A stretch of DNA of 64,000 bases, from the NCBI GenBank assembly GCA_044220875.1, contig JBGAQH010000001.1, positions 1,116,001 through 1,180,000 on the forward strand, in the 5' to 3' direction. Positions 55,754 to 61,838 of this stretch are shown in pieces. The notes under the pieces are model-generated. The model saw only the letters and a list, made by a program, of their open reading frames with translations. It was not told the origin of the DNA and did no database searches. The position numbers and the translations under genes were made by a program. Source of the DNA: JAEUIT01 sp044220875. GTDB taxonomy: Bacteria > Planctomycetota > Phycisphaerae > Phycisphaerales > SM1A02. Every line of letters starts with the position of its first letter. Within the stretch, counting starts at the first letter, position 1.

Positions 55754-56149
55754 TTGTCGAGGGGCTCGACGCGACCAGCAGAGCAGCCGAGGCAGACCGC
55801 AGCCGCATCGGCTCAGGTCGTCTTCCTCTTCGGCCTCCCCATCGCGCTCTTCTGGTTTCTCCGGGCGACCGTCAAGCATGCCCGGAGCGCTGAAGACCTC
55901 CTGCGGCGGATCGAGGAGATCGAGCGCGAGGTGAACCGCCTAAGCGGCGAGGAGTTGGTTGCGCCCCGACGCTTCGGGATCTGGCTGTCCAGAGGACGGC
56001 CGTCAAGCGACGGTCCGACGAACCACCTGCAGCGCGTGAGACAGGAACGCCTCGGGGGCCGGCTCTCGTTCGGCGTCGGCCGCAGCGCGTCTTACTTCGC
56101 CATCGCCGCCTTGCACCGGAGCAGCGTCTCCCGATACTCCTTCAGGTGA
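55754..56149 (+). CDS. possible small membrane/coiled-coil protein
   Basis: A 131-residue frame with a TTG start of weak support. Residues about 22-42 form a hydrophobic helix (VVFLFGLPIALFWFLRATV), followed by an amphipathic helix (SAEDLLRRIEEIEREVNRLS) like a short coiled coil, a pattern not typical of random sequence. The rest is basic. Its end overlaps the convergent kinase gene by 58 bp. It could be real, a decayed gene, or chance. Confidence 0.3.
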   Translation: MSRGSTRPAEQPRQTAAASAQVVFLFGLPIALFWFLRATVKHARSAEDLLRRIEEIEREVNRLSGEELVAPRRFGIWLSRGRPSSDGPTNHLQRVRQERLGGRLSFGVGRSASYFAIAALHRSSVSRYSFR

Positions 56150-59100
56150 GGGTGCGCAGCGGGAAGCGCTCTCTCGGCAATCGCCACCGCTTCCTCAAGT
56201 TCGGTCAAGGCCGCCTCGAGGTCCTTGTTCTCGAGCCGAGCGGTGCCCGAACGCCAGAGCAGGCGTGCGAGGTCCGCCGGACCGTTCGGCGAATCGTGAC
56301 GCAGGATGACGATGGCCTCGTCCCACGCCGCTCGCGCTTCAGCGGTCCTGCCGAGCCCTTGGTGGACCCGCGCGAGATTGCTGAGGCCGAGCGCGATCTG
56401 CATGTGCCCGGCGGGGAACGATCGCCGACGGATCTCGAGCGCTTCGCGGAGGAGCGGTTCGGCCTCGGAGAGTCGGTTCTGGTCCTGCAGGAGCCGTGCG
56501 AGGTGGCTCATGGCGTTGGCCATGTCCGGGTGCCCCATCGGATTGGCTGCCCGATCGATCGCCAGCGCTTCGCGGTAGAGCGCCTCGGCCTCGGTGAACT
56601 TGCCCTGCTCCTGCTGAACCAACGCCAGGTTGTTCATGCCGCCGACGATGGAGGGGTGTCCGGCGGGGAGGGCTGCACGCCAGATCTCGAGCGCTTCGCG
56701 ACGGAGCGGTTCCGCCTCCGCGAGTCTGTTCTGGGATTGGAGGAGAAACGCGATGTTGCTCAGACCCACGGCAATGTCCGGGTGTCCGGCGGGAAGGGAC
56801 GCGCGGAGAATCTCAAGCGCTGCACGCTGCAGCGGTTCGGCCTCGGCGAGCTTTCCTCGGGCCTGCAGGAGCACCGCAAGGTTGCTGAGGCTCGCGGCGA
56901 TGTCCGGGTGCCCGGCAGGGAGCGTCGCCCTGCGGATCTCGAGCGCCTCACGGAAGAGCGGCTCGGCCTCGGCGGGCTTGTTCTGGGTCTGCAGGAGCCC
57001 CGCGAGGTTGTTCAGGCTGGCGGCGATGTCCGGGTGCCCTGCGGGGAGGGCCGCCCGTCGGATCGCCAGCGCCTCGCGGAAGAGCGGCTCGGCCTCGGCG
57101 ACGTGCCCCTGCGCGTACAAGAGCCACGCGAGGTTGTTCATGCCCCGAGCGATCTCCGGGTGTCCGGCGGGGAACGCTGCGCGGCGGATCGCGAGCGCCT
57201 CGCGCTGGAGCGGCTCCGCTTCGGCGAGTCTGTCCCGAGCCTGCAGCAACTTCGCGAGGTTGTCCAGGCTGATCGCCAAGTCCGGGTGCCCGTGGGGAAG
57301 GGTCGCCCGGCGAATCTCCAATGCCTCGCGATAGAGCGGTTCGGCCTCGGCCAGGTTGTTCCGCGCGTGCAGGAACGATGCGAGGTTGTTCAGGGCCTGG
57401 GCGATCTCGGGGTGTCCGGCGGGGAGGGCGGCACGAAGGATCGCGAGCGACTCGCGGTAGAGCGGTTCGGCCTCGGCGAGCTCGTGCCGGTCGTCCAGAA
57501 GGTTCGCAAGGTTGTTCAGGCCGGTGGCGATCTGTGGATGCCCGGCCGGGAGCGCCGTGCGCCAGATGGCCAGCGCTTCGCGAAACAACGGCTCGGCCTC
57601 GGCGAACGTGTTCTGGTGATACAGGAGATTCGCGAGGTTGTTCGCACTGACGGCGATGTCAGGGTGGCCGGCAGGCAAGGCCGCGCGGCGGATCGCCAGC
57701 GACCTCCGCAAGTTCGGCTCGGCCTGCGCGAAGCGGCCCAATGCGTGCAGCGTTCTGCCGATGGTGTCGCGCACGCTCGCCTCCACCAGCGGCTGGTCCT
57801 TGAGCGATCCTTCGCCCCCTGCATCCGCATCGAGCTTCCGGACCGCCGCCTCCATCACCTGCACCACGGTCACCGTGTCCTTCAGCGGCTCGCCGGTCAC
57901 TGGGTCCTTCGGCAGGTTGGCTGGATCGACCGCGGCGAGCATCGCGGTCTGGAAGGCCGCCACCGCCTGGGCGATCGCGGCCTGGCGCTTGGCTTCGGCT
58001 TCCTGCTTCTCCGCCGCCGCCTGCTGCTTCACGGCTTCAGCGCGCGCGACGTCCGCCTCCTTGCGCTGTTCGCTCTCGGCCCGTCCCGCCTGCACGGCGA
58101 GATCCCGCTGTTCGCTGGCGACCTTGAACTGCCACGCGAATGCGACCACTCCGATGAAGAGCGACGCCGCCACCGCGCTGCCAGCCGCCACCGTACCCTT
58201 GTGACGACGAATTACCTTTTTCAGGCGGTAGGACGCGCTGGGCGGGGCAGCGAGCACCGCCTCGCCGCTCAAGAAGCGGTGGATGTCCATCGCCAGGCCG
58301 CTCGCAGTCTCATACCGCCGCTGGCGGTCCTTCTCGAGCGCCTTCATCACGATCCAGTCGAGCTCGCCGCGCACGAGCGTTCCCAGCCGCTTCGGCGCGG
58401 TGTGTCGCCGGGCCGCGATGCTGGCGATGGTGTGGGAGTTGGCTTCGAGGCGAGTGGAGGGCTTCGGGGGTTCCACCTCGCGGATGATCCGCTGGATTTC
58501 GGCGTAGGCCGCCGAGCGGAGTTCCTGGCCCGCGAAGGGCGTCGTGCCGGTGAGCAGCTCGTACAGCAGCACGCCGAGGCTGTAGACGTCCGTTCGCGTG
58601 TCAATGTCGAGACTGCCCTCGGCCTGCTCCGGGCTCATGTATTCGGGCGTGCCGATCAACTGGCGATGCTCGGTGAAGAGCGTCTTCTCCGTCAGCTTGC
58701 TCGCCGTCGCCTTCGCGATGCCGAAGTCGATGACTTTGGCGTGCGGCCGACCGTCCTGCGTGGACACGAGGATGTTGCTGGGCTTGAGATCTCGGTGGAT
58801 GATCCCCTTGGTGTGGGCATGCTGCACGGCGTTGCAGACCTGCGCGAACAGCGCGAGCCGATCCTCGATGCTCAGGTTGTTCTTGTCGCAGTATTCGACG
58901 AACGGAACTCCCTTGACCAACTCCATGACGAAGAACGGCCGCCCCGTCTCCGTCGCTCCCGCATCCAGCACCCGAGCGATGTTGGGGTGATCCATCATCG
59001 CCAGCGCCTGTCGCTCCTGCTCGAAGCGTGCGACGACCTGCAGCGTGTCCATGCCCAGCTTGATGATCTTCAGCGCCACCTTGCGCTGCACGGGCCGCTC

Positions 59101-59427
59101 CTGCTCGGCCATGAAGACCGATCCGAACCCGCCCTCGCCGATGGCCTGCAGGATCTTGTAGGGACCGATCCGCGTGCCGGGCCCTTCGCGAATCACCGCA
59201 GAAGCCATGGGGGCCGCCGAGGAGTAGGAGGTGGGTGCCCCTTCGGCGAGGGAGCCCACGGTGGGCGACGCCATGAACTGGGCCGCGCCGTCGTGCGCCC
59301 GAAGCAGCACCTCGATCTCGGTGCGCAACGCCGTGTCGTCGCCGCACGCACGCGCGAGGTATGCCTCGCGCTCGGACCGCTCGAGGTCAATCACATGCTC
59401 GAAGATCTCCTGCAGCTTCCCGGCCAT
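56092..59427 (-). CDS. membrane Ser/Thr protein kinase with thirteen TPR units
   Basis: A 1111-residue kinase of the planctomycete ECF-linked type. Residues 1-88 are a helical leader also seen in this class. The kinase domain (about 88-360) has Gly loop GEGGFGSV, Lys120 in VALKIIK, HRDLKPSN (211-218), DFG (234-236) and GTPEYMSPEQAEG. A transmembrane helix (about 412-435; GSAVAASLFIGVVAFAWQF) is followed by an Ala/Glu/Gln-rich coiled coil. Thirteen 42-residue TPR units (566-1111) then lie outside the membrane, pattern (L/F)AEAEPL.REALAI.R..LPAGHP.I. It lies 12 bp after the ECF sigma gene and probably senses an external signal for it. Confidence 0.95.
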   Translation of the reverse strand: MAGKLQEIFEHVIDLERSEREAYLARACGDDTALRTEIEVLLRAHDGAAQFMASPTVGSLAEGAPTSYSSAAPMASAVIREGPGTRIGPYKILQAIGEGGFGSVFMAEQERPVQRKVALKIIKLGMDTLQVVARFEQERQALAMMDHPNIARVLDAGATETGRPFFVMELVKGVPFVEYCDKNNLSIEDRLALFAQVCNAVQHAHTKGIIHRDLKPSNILVSTQDGRPHAKVIDFGIAKATASKLTEKTLFTEHRQLIGTPEYMSPEQAEGSLDIDTRTDVYSLGVLLYELLTGTTPFAGQELRSAAYAEIQRIIREVEPPKPSTRLEANSHTIASIAARRHTAPKRLGTLVRGELDWIVMKALEKDRQRRYETASGLAMDIHRFLSGEAVLAAPPSASYRLKKVIRRHKGTVAAGSAVAASLFIGVVAFAWQFKVASEQRDLAVQAGRAESEQRKEADVARAEAVKQQAAAEKQEAEAKRQAAIAQAVAAFQTAMLAAVDPANLPKDPVTGEPLKDTVTVVQVMEAAVRKLDADAGGEGSLKDQPLVEASVRDTIGRTLHALGRFAQAEPNLRRSLAIRRAALPAGHPDIAVSANNLANLLYHQNTFAEAEPLFREALAIWRTALPAGHPQIATGLNNLANLLDDRHELAEAEPLYRESLAILRAALPAGHPEIAQALNNLASFLHARNNLAEAEPLYREALEIRRATLPHGHPDLAISLDNLAKLLQARDRLAEAEPLQREALAIRRAAFPAGHPEIARGMNNLAWLLYAQGHVAEAEPLFREALAIRRAALPAGHPDIAASLNNLAGLLQTQNKPAEAEPLFREALEIRRATLPAGHPDIAASLSNLAVLLQARGKLAEAEPLQRAALEILRASLPAGHPDIAVGLSNIAFLLQSQNRLAEAEPLRREALEIWRAALPAGHPSIVGGMNNLALVQQEQGKFTEAEALYREALAIDRAANPMGHPDMANAMSHLARLLQDQNRLSEAEPLLREALEIRRRSFPAGHMQIALGLSNLARVHQGLGRTAEARAAWDEAIVILRHDSPNGPADLARLLWRSGTARLENKDLEAALTELEEAVAIAERALPAAHPHLKEYRETLLRCKAAMAK
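56095..57732 (-). repeat. 126-bp tandem repeat array encoding kinase TPRs
   Basis: Thirteen in-frame 126-bp units, of which about ten keep the consensus phrase GHPDI or GHPEI and LNNLA. Similarity between units is high at the DNA level, so copy number could change by recombination. It is coding sequence, not a CRISPR or mobile repeat. Confidence 0.92.
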
Positions 59428-59439
59428 CGTGTCATTCCT

Positions 59440-60084
59440 TCATGCCTGCTCCTGCAAGCGTTGAAACAGCCACGCCCGTGCGAACGACCAGCGCCGCTCC
59501 ACCGTGCTCGTCGAGAGTCCGAGCACCTCGGCCGTCTGCTCGACGCTCAGGCCCGCGAAGAACCGCAGTCGAACGATGGCGGCGCCGTCGGGGGACTCGA
59601 TCCCCAGGCGGCGGATCAGGTCATCGAATCGGAGAATCTGTTCGGGCTCCTGCTGCGACAGCGAGGCGACGTCCGCGAAATCGGTCGCGGATCGTCGCTG
59701 CGCGGCCTCACGCCCGGGACCGCCACCGCCTCGCTTGAGCCGCAAGCGTCCCTTGGCGTGATCGAGCAGGACTTGACGCATCGCTTCGGCTGCGGCCGCG
59801 TAGAAGTGTCCGCGCCCTTCCCAGGGCACCTGGCGCGGTCCCGACAGCTTGATGTACGCCTCGTGCACGATCGCGGTCGCCGAGAGCGTGTGCCCCGCCC
59901 GCTCTTCCTCCAGGCCTCGCTGAGCGGCACTGCGCAGTTGCGCATAGACCAGCGGCAGGAGTCGATCGGCCGCGGCCTTGTCGCCGTTCGCCGCCGCCAC
60001 CATGAGGAGGGTCGCATCCTCGGTCGTGGCGGGGGAGGGTGGAGGATCGCGATCAGGTGTCGAGGCGGGGTCGCTGGAGGACAT
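59440..60084 (-). CDS. ECF-type RNA polymerase sigma factor (planctomycete ECF/TIGR02999 type)
   Basis: A 214-residue sigma factor. Region 2 is visible as ADRLLPLVYAQLRSAAQRGL, then GHTLSATAIVHEAYIKLSG and GRGHFYAAAAEAMRQVLLDH, the typical phrases of the ECF group found in Planctomycetota and relatives. Region 4 is PDGAAIVRLRFFAGLSVEQT followed by the HTH (AEVLGLSTSTVERRWSFARA). ATG 60084 is the first start after the upstream HAF-gene stop, 10 bp away. No anti-sigma factor gene is adjacent; the kinase immediately downstream is the likely regulator. Confidence 0.95.
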   Translation of the reverse strand: MSSSDPASTPDRDPPPSPATTEDATLLMVAAANGDKAAADRLLPLVYAQLRSAAQRGLEEERAGHTLSATAIVHEAYIKLSGPRQVPWEGRGHFYAAAAEAMRQVLLDHAKGRLRLKRGGGGPGREAAQRRSATDFADVASLSQQEPEQILRFDDLIRRLGIESPDGAAIVRLRFFAGLSVEQTAEVLGLSTSTVERRWSFARAWLFQRLQEQA

Positions 60085-60094
60085 CCCCCGGATC

Positions 60095-61237
60095 CTAATC
60101 GTGCTCAGGGGAGGAAGCGGCGCCGGTGTCGAGCTGATCGCTGCTCGATTGCGACAACACGGCGATCGGCGCGGGAAGCGTGACGACCCAGCCGCGGGGC
60201 TCGCCGTTGAACACGCCCTCGCCGACGATGGTGGTGCCGTTGGCGGAGATATCTCGCGTGTAGTCCAACTCCCAGCCGGTGAGGTCGACTCCGAGCGTCG
60301 GGAGATAGGTGTTGAGATCGACCGTGCCGAGCTCTTCCGTCCAGATCGTGGCGGTCGCTTCGAAGCCAAAGAAGCTGTAGCCGCCGACGAGCGATCCGTC
60401 GTCGCTCACCGTGTAGGCGATGGCATTGGTCGCACCCGGGAGCATGCCGATGTCCTGGACGATGCCGTTGGTCCAGATGACCGCGGTGGCGCCGCTGAAG
60501 CCCGCGACAACGGTCCCGTCAGCGCTCACGCTATACGCACTCGAAACGCCATCGCCGGGTGAGAGCAGGCCGAGACTCTGCATGCCGCCGGACTGGGTCC
60601 ATGCGAAGGCGCGGTCGCCCTCGCGGCTGCCCGACATCCCGACGATCGTGCTGCCGTCGCGGCTGACCTTGCGGCCTTCGGACATCAGCCCACCGGGCAG
60701 CGTGCCGAGGGACTGCATGCCCTCTTCGGCGGTCCAGCGAAATGCGGTGGTGTTGAAGTCCACGTCGAACGAGGAGCCGGTCACGCAGGTGCCGTCGCCG
60801 CTGACGCCAGAGCCAACGGATGCCACGCCGCCGGGCAACACGCCCAAGTCCTGCAGGCCGCCGGAGGTCGTCCAGCGATGGGCACGGGCCGTCTCTTCGG
60901 GGAAGAACAGGAAGACGCCGCCGACGATGACCGACCCGTCGGAACTGATGTCCTCCGCCGAGGTCGCATACGCACCGCGAAGCGTGCCGATGTCGACAAG
61001 CCCGGACGACGTCCAGCGATAGCCGGCTGCGAAATCAACGTTGGCGGCGACCACGGTGCCCTTGGCACTCACGGCTGAAGCGCCGGAGAAGGAGCTGCCC
61101 GGCGGCGAGCCGACGCTGGTGATGGACTGGGCGGATGCGCTCGAGGCCAAGGCCAGCATCGGGGCAGCGGCCGCGAGGCACAGGGCGGGGGTGAGACGAA
61201 CGACGCAGATGGGCGAAGAGCCCGCGGGATGACGCAT
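60095..61237 (-). CDS. exported HAF-repeat protein
   Basis: A 380-residue exported protein. GGAG seven bases upstream fixes ATG 61237; the signal peptide ends near LALASSASAQ. It contains about seven repeats of the HAF type (autotransporter-associated), each roughly 45 residues: AFRWTAEEGMQSLGTLPGG, VSRDGSTIVGMSGS, AFAWTQSGGMQSLGLLSPG and so on. Such repeats form propeller or sheet structures on secreted proteins. It is the first gene of a three-gene operon with the ECF sigma factor and TPR kinase, so it may be part of the signal or an exported target. No dockerin tail. Confidence 0.87.
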   Translation of the reverse strand: MRHPAGSSPICVVRLTPALCLAAAAPMLALASSASAQSITSVGSPPGSSFSGASAVSAKGTVVAANVDFAAGYRWTSSGLVDIGTLRGAYATSAEDISSDGSVIVGGVFLFFPEETARAHRWTTSGGLQDLGVLPGGVASVGSGVSGDGTCVTGSSFDVDFNTTAFRWTAEEGMQSLGTLPGGLMSEGRKVSRDGSTIVGMSGSREGDRAFAWTQSGGMQSLGLLSPGDGVSSAYSVSADGTVVAGFSGATAVIWTNGIVQDIGMLPGATNAIAYTVSDDGSLVGGYSFFGFEATATIWTEELGTVDLNTYLPTLGVDLTGWELDYTRDISANGTTIVGEGVFNGEPRGWVVTLPAPIAVLSQSSSDQLDTGAASSPEHD

Positions 61238-61272
61238 GACAATGCTCCACTCGGTAAGGCGACCCGGGGCCG

Positions 61273-61296
61273 CGCGGACCACACGATGGTCCCGCG
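61273..61296 (-). promoter_or_regulatory. inverted repeat upstream of the HAF-ECF-kinase operon
   Basis: CGCG-GACCA, a five-base centre, then TGGTC-CCGCG: a near-perfect dyad 36-60 bp upstream of the HAF gene start. Possible operator or leader hairpin of the operon. Confidence 0.3.
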
Positions 61297-61426
61297 AGCC
61301 GGATCGACGACTCTCAAGCGACGGAGGAGCGGGCGGACCTTCACGATTTCGCACGATTCCGGTTGAAGGCCCCCGGCCGCTCCGGGCCGGGCGGCGGCGG
61401 AGCGGGTCGCCAGGGGCTCCGTCGAG

Positions 61427-61649
61427 CGTGGGGCGTGACGGGGCGTCAACGTCCACGTGGGGCGTGACTGTCCACACTGTTGCGGGCACCGTGGAGGAAG
61501 GGGAGCCTGCGGGCGCGGGATCGTCCACAGCCCATTCAGAATGTGGGTGTCCAAATTGGGGCCACACTGGGGCACAAGCTGGGGCACACTGGGGCCCCGC
61601 CCCGGCTTCTCCGCGGCCTGTCCAGAGTGTGGCTGTCCAAATTCGAGCA
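61427..61649. repeat. cluster of short direct repeats
   Basis: CGTGGGGCGTGAC occurs at 61427-61439 and 61456-61468. CAGARTGTGGSTGTCCAAATT occurs at 61537-61557 and 61623-61643 with two mismatches. Between them, TGGGGCACA-type units repeat three to four times (about 61557-61597). CTGTCCACA (61468-61476) and TCGTCCACA (61521-61529) lie in the same stretch. Confidence 0.8.
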
Positions 61650-61838
61650 CAAGTTCGAGCAGACTCGAGCTACGACACGGTCAGGCCTCCGCCGTAGTCG
61701 GCGATGGCCCGATGTGTCGTCTCCGACGGAGGCCCATCGCCTTCGGCGGCCGGATGCACGACCATGACTCGGACTGGGCTTGTGCCTGTGGCGACGAACC
61801 GTCGTGATGGGCCGCAGGACGACCAAGGAACCACACCG

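Larger units (their letters stand above)
61238..61838. other. repeat-rich divergent intergenic region
   Basis: About 600 bp between the divergent HAF-sigma-kinase operon and the DUF6288-like gene. It holds a hairpin near 61273-61296, a 13-bp direct repeat, GGGGC(C/A)CA-type short repeats, and a 21-bp imperfect repeat pair (see the repeat entry). No coding frame of normal composition. Confidence 0.5.

Noticed and set aside
56095..57732. Regularly spaced repeats suggesting a CRISPR array
   Set aside because: The 126-bp period, continuous reading frame and TPR consensus show it is coding sequence.
56146..60183. 1345-codon plus-strand open frame
   Set aside because: Antisense to the TPR kinase and sigma factor genes. 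Its apparent repeats mirror the TPR units.
61468..61529. DnaA-box-like sites suggesting a replication origin
   Set aside because: Only two near matches, no AT-rich unwinding region and no dnaA, dnaN or parAB genes nearby.
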